From: Allacma fusca
Taxonomy: Eukaryota; Arthropoda; Collembola; Symphypleona; Sminthuridae
Direction of reading: 5' to 3'
Assembly: GCA_947179485.1 (NCBI GenBank)
Contig: OX359246.1
Coordinates: 28,644,001-28,708,000 of the forward strand
Length of the DNA: 64,000 bases
The position numbers and the translations under genes were made by a program. The first letter of the stretch is position 1. The number at the start of each line of letters is the position of its first letter. Positions 23,334-33,170 of this stretch are shown here, one piece after another. The notes beneath the pieces are model-generated. The model was not told the origin of the DNA. It saw only the letters and a list, made by a program, of their open reading frames with translations, and did no database searches.

Positions 23334-25465
23334 CAGTGCTGCTCGTTCACTTTCTAGTCTAGTCAATTCTAGTCCACCAAGTACTCAAGATGTACTATTC
23401 TATTCATATTCTATTCATATCTGTTTGTGACTTGGCTATTCTAGTCTATTCCAATTCCCTCCAAGTCGAAAAAATTCTAGTCTATTCCAAGTCTATTCAC
23501 CTATTCATTATACACCACAACCAAAAGCAGCTTCAACGAATGTAACGTTTAACGTTACTGAGAAAGGAAAACTGCGTTTCTTTAAGTTGCCATGTAAACA
23601 TCGAAAGGAACTTGCATCACGCGTGTTAGGTACACTCTTAAAGCATCATTATTACCCAGGTAGCTGATTTGGAAACAGCACTAAGCTGCTCGTTCTGATT
23701 CGGAGTCTGGGTTTTGAAGGAAGTAAACTTTTTGAAGTAAGATTTTTCGATGAGCCTGAGATCGTTGAAGCAGAGCTTCTACCGGGGACAGGGACGTCCC
23801 GACGGGAGACTGGACGGACCGGGACGGGACGGCTCCCGGGGACAAAATAATTGTCCTCATGTCGTATTCGACGGGGACAAAAAAATGTCTCCATTATATT
23901 CGGGACGCGGACAAAAAAATGTCACCACTATATTCAGGACGGGGACAAAAAAATTGCCCCATTATATTCGGGACGGGTCATGCTTTTTGGTTGTTTGTAT
24001 AACGGGACGGGACGAGCAAGCATAGCAGAACAAGGATAACGTTTCAGCTTTTAATGCTCATGAGTAAACTATTCTGTGAGCACTATTTCCCCAACTGTTA
24101 AACATTCGATTTTAGGTTGTAGAAAATGAAGCTTATTGCTCAAAAAATGACTGGTACTTCATAATGGTTTTATGATTAGTATTATTAGATTTTGTCATTA
24201 GAGCGAATTGGTGACCGAAATAGCACAGGAATAGAATAATCATAATTTTTGAAATATGGCTGTAATTTAAGCTGCCTTAAGGAGGAATCTTGGAACTACG
24301 ATTCTATAAATGTGTTTTTCATGTTTTTGGTACAAATATTTTTCGTACGAATTTTCCCTCATGTTCCGATTTTCGGTATGGGAATGTCGACACGTGTTTT
24401 TAGTAATTATCTGAACGGGACAGGAATTTTGTTCATATGCCCCGATTTTCGGGACCAGGGACAACGTTATTTTAAATTTTTGGGGACGGGACGGGGATAC
24501 GGTTTTGTCACCGTGTCTTGATTGTCGGGACGGAACTGGGGACAAAGGTTTTGAAAAACTGTCGGGACGGGGACGGGACAGGAATTTTGTCCCCAATAGA
24601 TGCTCTACGTTGAAGTAATGGGAGTAGCATCTTGTTCCTTGTCAAGGTTTGGTTCATCCGGCTGTGGCTTGGGATCTGCATTACTCAATTTTTTCGTCTT
24701 TGGTTTTGAAAAATTCGATGGAGGATTGTTAAGTTCAGATCTTTTTTGAAAATTACTGCTGGCGTGAGAGAAGCTGATGTGGTTTTAATGGCGATTGGCG
24801 ACAGATCAGTTGTAATCGTGAAATACGTTTCGCGAATGTGGGGGGATTGCTCCCCGTTTTGGGGGATATTAATATTTAAAATCTTGTCTTTTGTTACTGT
24901 CACACATCAGTTTTGAAAACCCCGAACTCCGATCGTGTAACGAAAATCTAGTTTTTTGTTAAAATTCTGGTTAAATCAAGGGAAGTAAGGGATACTGATG
25001 AAACTTGGATAAATTGGTAATAAGGATAATTTGGTTAAAAGTACCGTAATAAACGCTAACTAAGTATTTAATGAAATGGCAAATGTGAGAAGAATTTTCA
25101 TATAAAAAGAAATAGCACAGAACCGCAATGTTTCTGACATACATTACATAAATAGGCAGAACTGACAAAATGGGTAACGGATTCCTACTTGATAAACGCA
25201 AATTTTAGTGATATGATTGATTGTGCGCATAGTGCAGTTGAAAGGCTCACAATCCTCCTTAGACGAGGGAATAGTGCTATCGCACTAGTCAATTCTAGTC
25301 TATTCACCCTATATTAACATTTTGGTTATTCTAGTCTATTCTATTCCTTTTTAATTTGCAGCAAAGCTATTCAAGTCTAGTCTATTCAATTTGCTCCTAC
25401 ACCCGGGCTATTCTATTCAATTCCCTAGTTTCCTAGTCTAGTCCGACCAGACTAGGGCAGCACTG
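23334..25465. mobile_element. hAT-type MITE with TCTAGTCTATTC word, split by nested insertion
   Basis: Ends CAGTGCTGCTCG and GGGCAGCACTG, with a 7-of-8 target duplication GTCTAGAT/GTCGAGAT (23326-23333 and 25466-25473). The outer arms (23334-23520 and 25270-25450) are full of TCTAGTCTATTC and its variants. A GGGAC-rich MITE (23771-24607) is nested inside; 24620-25250 is non-coding filler. Confidence 0.82.
23771..24607. mobile_element. hAT-type MITE, 837 bp, GGGACGGG word
   Basis: Ends CAGAGCTTCTACCGGGGAC and GTCCCCAATAGATGCTCTA, flanked by a perfect 8-bp duplication CGTTGAAG (23763-23770 and 24608-24615). Dense GGGACGGG words on both sides. It sits inside the 23334-25465 element. Non-coding. 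Confidence 0.92.
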
Positions 25466-25735
25466 GTCGAGATCAATAAGAAGAAGGATTAATGACTGCA
25501 AATAAAATATCGAATACTTGCCAGCATCGTAATTTGTAAAATACTAAGATATAAAATACTACGACGACCACAGTAGGTTTAAAATACAAGTTACAAGATA
25601 CGTATTTTGTATTTTAGATAGTATTTTGTACTTAAGTATTTCAAGTACTACACATCTCTGCTTTCTACATATTATGCTATATCAAGTACTAACTGTATTT
25701 GAACGGAACGCTTTAGATTTGGAGTGTCCTGGTAT

Positions 25736-26715
25736 TATAGCTCCTCACGAGTACGAGTAGATACTCGAGTTTCGAGTTCGAGTACGAGTACGGGTCGAGT
25801 ACGGTATCAACTTAAATTGGTACTTGTACTCGTCGGTCGAGTATCCGCTTTCGTACTCGAACTTGAGTATATTTCTAACGAGTATCAGAGCGAGTACGAG
25901 TACGTTCAAAGTACTTGAACCAAAGCACGAGTACGAGTTCGGGACATAAATGCAAAAGTACTTGAACCCGTACTTGGATTTACATTTGATACTCGAGTAA
26001 TTTCCTCCAGCACAAAGTCCACATCCATATTTCCTTGATTACAAAAAATGTTGTTGTTATTCCGAAGTAAAAACGGAAAAGCGGTTAAATTCAAAATTAC
26101 TCCGAATAGCATGAAACGTTACACCTACAGCGTAAGTTATTGCTACAGCTCCGAATTGAGTATTACTGTAGTTACTAATTGTAAGTATTTACCTATCCCC
26201 GTAAAATATAATGGAACAGGAGAGGGGCAGAATTAGTGGAGGTTAGGTGAGATTGGCCTGACTGAGGAGAATCCAGTCGATATGACTGGCAGAATCAAAC
26301 CTTGATCTATTGTTCATCGGCATTTTAATCTCGTTGGAGAACATTTTCATTGCAAATACTTCGTAAGTTGCAGTTACAAATTCTTGTTAGTTGAATCTAC
26401 TATTTGTTTTCTATGTCAATATCTGTTTAACAAAAAATAACATCTAAAAACATTTTTTTCGGTGTACTTGATACTCGAGTACGGTTCGAGTACGAGTTCA
26501 AGTACGGGTCGGTCGGTATAAACGTTTTATACTCGTAAGTACGGTCCAAGTTCGGTAAAAAATTTAGAAATATAATACCGTCCTCCGAGTACAGGATTTT
26601 TTACTCGTACTTGAAGACACAAGTCCGGGTCAAGCGGGAATTTGACCCGACAATTCGAGTACGGTTCCAAGTACGAGTACGGTATGGATAACTACTCGAC
26701 CCGTGAGGAGCTATA
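25736..26715. mobile_element. hAT-type MITE, 980 bp, CGAGTACGAGTA word, inside exon 2 of copy D
   Basis: Ends TATAGCTCCTCACG / CGTGAGGAGCTATA are a perfect 14-bp inverted repeat, flanked by a perfect 8-bp duplication CCTGGTAT (25728-25735 and 26716-26723). The arms carry many GAGTACGAGTACG-type words. It interrupts an otherwise open exon of copy D. Confidence 0.94.
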
Positions 26716-27488
26716 CCTGGTATTACTACTGTTCTTATTAAAAATCGGCTTTGCTGTTCTCGAAGTGCACAAACACCATAGGAGTTACAATGATTATCTG
26801 AGATTATCTCGTAAGTCGCCGTTTGTATTACATACTGGCATGTATATGTGAAAAAAAAACAAATGAGCAAATACCTTTGTAGCCGACGCTATCAAACGTA
26901 ACTGATTGTTTCAAAAATATTAACCACAGCTGCTGAACGTACTGTGTAGTTGACAGGGCCTCGATGGCTCTGCGTCCTAAAATTTATTTTTATTCCACTA
27001 CTGTATATTGCAGCTGCTGACGCTATGGGGTTACTGGGGTCATTTGTGATGACCGTCGTAAATATTACCTTAGCCGTCATTCTAATACGTGGATGCAAAA
27101 ACGTAAGTTTGTTAGTTTATACAGGATCATATTCCGGCCCCTTGTTTTATTTTCTTTGGAGTGCGCCCGCGCTGTCTGGATGCTGCGGACTGATTGCGTC
27201 CGAGGGGAAATTAACTTGGGGTTTTCAAGTCAACTATAATTTTAATTGTTACAGAAAAATCAGAAGCAGTTAAATAACTGGATAATGTACGCTAAGATAG
27301 TACTAGTCATCTTACATGTTTCGTTCATCAGGAGATTCTTCGTCATTCCTGAACAAGTTTTGAGGCACATATTTTCATTCTGTATTCAAGTGGCAATTCA
27401 AGTTTTCTGTATTTGGGTTGTTGGTATCCACATCCACGAAATTGAAATTGAGGCTTCGTCTGGGTCAGTGGTTACTCATAATGCTTAA

Positions 27489-28499
27489 AAATTTTGGCTA
27501 CTATAAAGTACTGCTTAAAATATTTGTCCGGTGTAATTATAGCCAAACGTTTGGTACATTGTTTTACTATCGACTTTCATAAATGTGACGGTAATGTAAA
27601 TCTTTTATAATTAATAAATAATGTGTAAATCTCGGTGTATAGAGATTTCCTTGGATTCCTGTAATCCAAGGAATTAAATATTTACTCACAAAATTTATGT
27701 GGAAAATTATTATATAAAATTGTTATTCTCTAAATGCGACTACATCTGCTAAAGTATCTACAAAGACCAAAACAATTCAGTCAATCAATCATTGTGTGAC
27801 CGAGGGTGACAATTTCAGTCAATGGTAATTGTCTACATTGATGTAAAGAATAATCGAGTGTGTTGTTATATTTTAATAATTATTATCGATGTAATTATAT
27901 AACCCAGTAAAATGGCTGCACATGAAAATCTAAATAAAACACAGTTTAAATATTCCCCCTCCCCCTCAGGGTTATTATTTTAATGTTACAGTTTACAATA
28001 CAACTCTTCTTCCGAAAAATCTCATCATGGAGATCCAATCCGTATTATTTACATTGATGGAAACAGTACAGCAAGACTAAACTCGTGTCTATACTGGAAT
28101 GATTTTGAAAATCTACAAATTCTCAATTCTTACCTACATCCAGGCAGGTGTCGGGTTTTTGTGTGTTTTCCTAGAAAATACGTTTTTCATTTTCCCTGCT
28201 TGATCGGATGTCCCTGTTAGAAAGTACACAAATTTCTGGTTAAGAAAATTCGACAAGTTAAAAAAATAAATGATAAAAATATAACATCCGACCTTTTCGG
28301 ATAGTTGAAATCAGTCGCAGATTTGTTGCTAATTGTAAGAGGGGCGCTACTGTAAATGTGGGACATGAAAATATTTCTTACGAAATTTTCATTGCACCCA
28401 ATCGTTTTTAAAATAATAAATTAAATTTTTGAAAATAGTTTAACCAATTAAAAATTATAAAAGGAAGTAAGGAAATAGAAATTTCCCTGTAAAATTTAT
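27489..28499. other. 3' region of copy D and spacer
   Basis: No separate gene. It contains the conserved 3' block with CTAAATAAAAC near 27932-27942 and then spacer homologous to that upstream of F and G (GATCCAATCCGTATTAT near 28038; AAGAGGGGCGCT near 28338). Confidence 0.5.
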
Positions 28500-28844
28500 T
28501 TGTCAGTTACAGTCTTAAGTGGGTTAGAGGTGATCCGTCGTTTTGAGCCACCTTGGTTTTGCCCTCGAGATTCATGAATCATTTAATTCTTTCATTCATT
28601 CAGCGTCAGATGATGGGCAAGCCGAATGCGGTTGAGTCAGTCTCTCATGCTAATTTAAAGGAGCTCTGCTCGCCCGAATACTTCCGACATCCGAGCTCTT
28701 TTTATCCCTCGCAACGTCGCGTGTTCATCTCACATACGAGCTTTCTTCTCCTCTTGTAACGAATCCGTTCGGTCTGTGAGAGGAAAGGGACGAGACTGCA
28801 AATAAAATATTTCTCCTGGATATTCTCTTGATCCACTAATTGTG
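28500..28844 (+). promoter_or_regulatory. Conserved 5' flank of copy E
   Basis: Carries all shared blocks in order: GTCTTAAGTGGGTTAGAGGT, CATTCATTCA, GTTGAGTCAGTCTCTCATGC, CTTTTTATCCCTCGC, GTGAGAGGAAAGGGACGAGA, AAATAAAATATTTCTCCTGG. It directly abuts the ATG at 28845. Confidence 0.6.
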
Positions 28845-29872
28845 ATGGAGGAGCGCCAGCTTTGCTGTTGTGGATTCAGGGGATGGACTTTAGTTATTGC
28901 ATGGTTTGAAATTGTAAGTTTATTTAAATGTAGTAAATTATATATACATAGTTAGCTTAAACAGACCAGGAAGCCTGTACATTTTCCGAAAATGATTATA
29001 TTTGTAAAATTGTTCATGTTCTTCACACATGGTTTTAAATAATGGGCGGGGACTGGGGAGGGTGTGTGTTAACATCTATGAATGAATTTACAATTTAAAA
29101 AAAAATCCAAAGAAATGTATGCTAACAAGTACTTACTCTATTTGAACGAAATGCTTTAGATTTTGGGTATCTGGGCGTTTCATGATCTAGGAAAAATCTT
29201 GCTTGTTATACTCGAATCCATGAAACCTGACAAAGATACACACGATCAAGAGAAACTTTTTAGTAAGTCTTACTTTATATTACATGAGTGATTGACAAAA
29301 ATAAATACAAATAAGGGTCTGCGTGGACAGTGCAACCAAATCAAATTGATTGTTTCGAAAATATTAACTACAACTGTTGCACCATGCATTGCAGCTCCTG
29401 CTGTTTGGGGGCAACTGGGGATATCTGTGATGTTGAGGATACTGGAAATCGTGGGTGTTAGCATAGCCGTCATTCTAATACGTGGATGCAAAAACGTAAG
29501 TTTAAATAGGATAAAATTCCGGCCTCTTGTTTTATTGTCTTTGGGTTATGCCCACATACTGACTTGATACTGTTGATTGATTGGGTTCGTGGGAAAATAA
29601 ACAGTTGGGGGTTTAATCTCATCCAAAATTTTAAATTGTTACAGAAAAATCCCAAGCAGTTACATATCTGGATTACATACGCTAAGATTTTACTAGTCAT
29701 CGAAGTGGTGGCTGTAATCGTGGAATTATTCCTCAGCAGTGTGGAACAAGTTCCCAAGATACTGTGTCTCTGTATTAACGTGGCCGTTCAAGGTTTCTGT
29801 ATTTGGGTAGTTGGAATCCACAAAATGGAAATTGAGGCTTCCTCTGGGACTGTGATCGATTATAAAGCTTAA
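28845..29872 (+). CDS. Copy E: intact four-exon, four-TM small membrane protein
   Basis: Exons 28845-28913, 29160-29262, 29395-29495 and 29645-29872; 501 nt, 166 residues, all junctions GT-AG with phases 0, 1, 0. The start MEERQLCCCG has three consecutive Cys, followed by the first membrane segment (about 14-32). Segments two to four lie at about 63-86, 98-121 and 130-150. The exon 2 loop differs from C and F (charged, with several Asp and His), so the extramembrane loop is the most divergent part of the family, while RGCKN at the exon 3/4 border is invariant. The closest relative is pseudogene A. Function unknown; four-TM insect family of DUF4728-like appearance (unverified). Confidence 0.85.
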
Positions 29873-29932
29873 GAATGTTGAATACTATAAGGAAATACTT
29901 AAAATATATGTCCGGTGTAATTAATGTCAAAC

Positions 29933-30249
29933 ATAAGAACACTGGAGTATTCCAGCACTGAATGTACTCAAATACCATCGTTTCGGAATGGTTGCGAAGC
30001 CTAGTGCCCCTGTGTCGCAGTTTACGTAAATTAGGTTAATCGGGCTGCATCCTAGCAAAATTACAATGTAATGTAAAACTAAATGTAAGATTGCCATAGT
30101 ATGTGTACTCAAAGACAATAAAAAATTTTTTAATAATTAAAAAATTTTTAATAATTAAAAATTTTTAATAATTAAAAATTTTTAATAATTAAAAATTTTT
30201 AATAATTAAAAATTTTTTAATAATTATTTTTTTATTAATATTTTTAATT
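29933..30249 (+). mobile_element. Retroposed insertion in 3' region of copy E, with expanded AT tail
   Basis: Flanked by a 12-of-13 duplication ATTA(A/C)TGTCAAAC (29920-29932 and 30250-30262). The body is the same as at 2766-2963 in copy A. It ends near 30117 with AATAAAAAATTTTTT, followed by a tandem array. Poly-A-like tail and flanking duplicate point to target-primed retroposition; the parent element is not identified. Confidence 0.65.
30120..30249. repeat. AT-only tandem repeat, about 18-bp unit
   Basis: Six or so units of TAATAATTAAAAATTTTT, each strongly self-complementary (AAAAATTTTT). It grew from the tail of the retroposed insert; copy A lacks it. Confidence 0.85.
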
Positions 30250-30262
30250 ATTACTGTCAAAC

Positions 30263-31558
30263 GTTTTGAACATATATTTGTACTATCGACTTTCGTAAAT
30301 GTGACGCTAATGTAAATCTTTTATAACTAATAAGTAATGTGTAAATTTCGGTGTATAGATTTCTTTTTTCACAAGTAACAGATGCTACGTTAATAGTTGA
30401 CGCGAGCCAGTCATTCACATGCCTGCCACATTTTATTTGTCAAAGTACTACGTACAACTACCACAAGTTTCACAAATACTCGTTCCAATAGGAGCTCTAA
30501 CATTCGTACCACGATGCCCCATCCGTTCTGGGATACAAGTGTATCCTGATCTTTTCTGTTTCAGACCTGAACGTTTTAATATTCTTACGTAGATTGATGT
30601 TTTTATCAATGGTTCACAAGACACGCAAATTTTATTTCAACCGATTACATAAAAATATGTCTTATTGATTCAATCCTGTTTTACATCCTGTGCTCCTGAG
30701 ATCGCTATATTTGGCTTATCGTTAGATGATATTCGATTTAAATCGCATCCCCTTGAAATTTGATAAAGTCAGAGCATCTCAAATATTTCTATGAATGACA
30801 GACCATCGACAAACAAATTGGCGAGACTAGAAGCTATCATTATTCCATGTAATTACATTAGTCAAATACAGGTAAATATAACAACGGGTTACTGTCAATT
30901 GTGATTACAAAGGAGGGAGTTGAGAAAAACAGTGAAAGGAACGGAGAGTTCTCTCTCCTCACGTGGCGGGAACTAGAGTTTCTTATCGAGACAGGAATGC
31001 GGACGGTATTCGTTTTGGGTTTTGGTACCGAAAATGAAACCGGTAATGTAGTACCGATTGGGAAAAGTATGACAAACTAAATGTCCCGAAACGGAAGTGT
31101 TCGTACCGATAGTCCCGAACACGTAACATATAGCCGGGCGAAAAGAAAACATGTAGCAGAAAATGCGAAACCCGAATGTACATGGTTCTAATTACTTACC
31201 ATGTGCGCTTTGCATTCAGCATAGATTTGCATTATCCCATGTCAACTCTTTTTTACTTCCTCTTGTCTAGTATTTTTTTGCGTGGCTCATAAATTAGGAT
31301 TTTAAATATGATGAAGGGTATTCTACTTTGTCATATGGAAACCCAAGACCCAACAGAAATAATTTTGGAAGTAGAAAGCCAGGAAACCAATTAAGAAACC
31401 AGTTTCAGCTTGTTACTGGCACCAAGGTATTGTTTGAAAGCATGATTTGGCTCAAAATACGAGAATTTTGGCGTGTAAAATCAGTTTCTGAGAGCACCTG
31501 GGAACTGTAGATTAGATTAGTGCAAGGAAAGTGTAAAATGTTTTTTATGTGTACTTGA
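30263..31558. other. Spacer and GGTACCG-rich fragment left of the BEL element
   Basis: 30263-30500 is family spacer (as after copies A, C and F). 30975-31180 contains CCGAAA/GGTACCG-type words that recur on the other side of the retrotransposon (37910-38050), so the retrotransposon probably landed inside a MITE. No gene is seen; 30500-30970 holds nothing recognisable. Confidence 0.45.
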
Positions 31559-32018
31559 TGTTGCGAATTGTATGTACATAGGTAGGTTGACTCATTGTAA
31601 GTTGTATTCTCTTACTCTGGTGTCTGGCGCGGTTACTCCGTTTCACATAATCTACTCGGCTGAGGAATGCAGCCATTATGTAATCCTATTGTTCTTGTTA
31701 CTGCTAAGGAAATGAATGACCAGTGTGAATGAAATGGCGCGCCACTCCTAGGTCCGCACTCCGATTGTTACTCCTCTGTACTTGTATATAATAATTAATG
31801 ACATGTATGAGGAGATGTCCGATTCCGAATCTACTGGAAGTTTTGGAGAATTTTGTGTGGCAACTTTGTGTTTACTGCTTGCAGTATTATTTGTATTTTG
31901 CACAATCAATAAATACTTAAAATCTAAACTACATATTTTCTCTATTATCCGCCATCAAGAGTCTGCATCTGCTTTAGGGTAGCTATTTGAGTGAGTCCCA
32001 GCAGTTTTATTTATAACA
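31559..32018 (+). repeat. 5' LTR of the BEL/Pao element
   Basis: 460 bp, TGTTGC...ATAACA. Contains TATATAATAATTAATGACATG near 31785 (TATA-like) and AATAAATAC near 31908 (poly-A-like). A 66-codon ORF (31782-31982) with a hydrophobic segment is open here and in the other LTR. Confidence 0.93.
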
Positions 32019-32057
32019 TTTTGTGGCGACCGTGACAGGACTAGTTGGTGAATTAAA

Positions 32058-33167
32058 ATGGATAATTTGAGAAAAATTCGTGCACCAGTGCGTGCGGCCA
32101 TTACCCGCAATGGCAATTTATTGGAAATTGAGTTAGCCAAGATCCCATTGGATAAGGCAAGAATTGAGGTTCTGTGCGCCATCTTGGATGAGAAGAGTAG
32201 CGAGATTGAAACAGCCGACCACAACATACAGGAGGCTCTTATCCAAGACGACGTCCCCGAAGACGAGTACACTAAGGAGTGTGAAGAAATCGACTCTTTT
32301 AGAGAAAAGATCATCACTTACAGACTAAAAATGGGGGCCATCTTCAAGGATAAGGATGCTACCTCAGTGTATGCTGATGCAATGAGTACCGGCAGTTCGA
32401 AGAAGAAATTCAGGCTTCCTAAGTTAGAACTACAGAAGTTCGGCGGAGACTTGAAGGACTGGCTCTGTTTTTGGAGCCTCTTCAGAAAAATCCACGAAGA
32501 CACGGAAATCGATGCAGAGGACAAGTTCCAATATTTGCTTCAAGCGGTTTCCCCGGGAACAAGAGCGCGGGAACTAATCGACAGTTACCCTCCTACTGCG
32601 GAAAACTACCCGAAGGTCGTGGAAAGCCTGAAGCAACGGTTTGGTAGAGAGGATTTGTTGGTGGAAGTGTACGTTAGAGAGCTACTCCGTCTCGTGCTTT
32701 ACAACGCAAACAATCCCAAGGAGAAGGTACAAGTTACCAAATTATACGACCAATTGGAGTCACACATCCGGGCGTTAGATACGCTTGGGGTAACAAGCGA
32801 AAAGTGTGCAGCCATGCTGTATCCTTTGGTAGAGTCTTGTCTACCAGAAGATCTTCTTCGCATATGGCAACGCCAGTCGCAGACCTCAGTGGGAGGACTC
32901 AGTGCAGCAGCCGACCCTTTGAAGAACCGCTTGACTAACGTTTTGGAATTTTTGAGGTCCGAGGTTGAAGGCGAAGAAAGGATCCGGTTAGCTAGAGCTG
33001 GTTTTGGTCTAAACCCCAAGAAGGACAAGGTTAGTAAAGAGAAAGAATTCTTTGAAGATTTACCTACCGCTGCTGGTTTATTCAATAGCGAAAATCATTC
33101 CATGAAGTCACAGTCGTGCATATTCGGCGATAAGAAGCACCCCAGCCAAGATTGTTTTTCTGCTTAA
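32058..33167 (+). pseudogene. BEL/Pao gag region, ends at a premature stop
   Basis: 369 codons from the ATG at 32058. An N-terminal helical part is followed at about residues 115-280 by the conserved BEL gag core (LPKLELQKFGG, then FWSLF) of the DUF1759 type, then the first CCHC-like knuckle region (SCIFGDKKHPSQDC). It ends at TAA 33165-33167. The next ORF is in the same frame only one codon later, so this single stop separates gag from the remaining knuckles and pol. In intact BEL elements gag and pol are normally one frame; I infer a nonsense mutation. Confidence 0.85.
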
Positions 33168-33170
33168 AAG

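Larger units (their letters stand above)
15292..25660. mobile_element. hAT-type element with AAATACTT words, expanded to 10.4 kb by nested insertions
   Basis: Outer ends CAGAGATGTGTAAAATAC (15292) and GTACTACACATCTCTG (25660) form inverted repeats flanked by a perfect 8-bp duplication CTTTCTAC (15284-15291 and 25661-25668). The outer element's own sequence (15292 to about 15908, and about 25480-25660) is full of AAATACTT/AAGTATTT words. Everything between is later insertions: a Helitron-like end at 15909, a coding hAT at 16142-21443, and MITEs at 21461-22399 and 23334-25465, the last containing another at 23771-24607. Confidence 0.85.
15147..27488 (+). pseudogene. Copy D of the four-TM gene family: exon 2 split by a MITE; 10.5-kb intron 1
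   Basis: Exon 1 is 15147-15215. Exon 2 starts at 25717 after a good acceptor, is interrupted after 19 nt by a 980-bp element (25736-26715), and resumes to 26810 with a GTAAGT donor. Exon 3 is 27014-27102 and exon 4 is 27255-27488. Without the element and one 8-bp duplicate the frame is open throughout; with it, a TAG follows within eight codons. Intron 1 consists of about 125 bp of host sequence plus one compound insertion (15292-25660). Exon 3 is 12 nt shorter than in C, in frame. Everything else looks functional, so the exon-2 insertion may be recent or polymorphic. Confidence 0.8.

Noticed and set aside
25724..26870. ORFs rich in Ser/Val/Arg from GAGTACGAGTAC words
   Set aside because: They lie in the MITE that splits exon 2 of copy D; repeats explain them.
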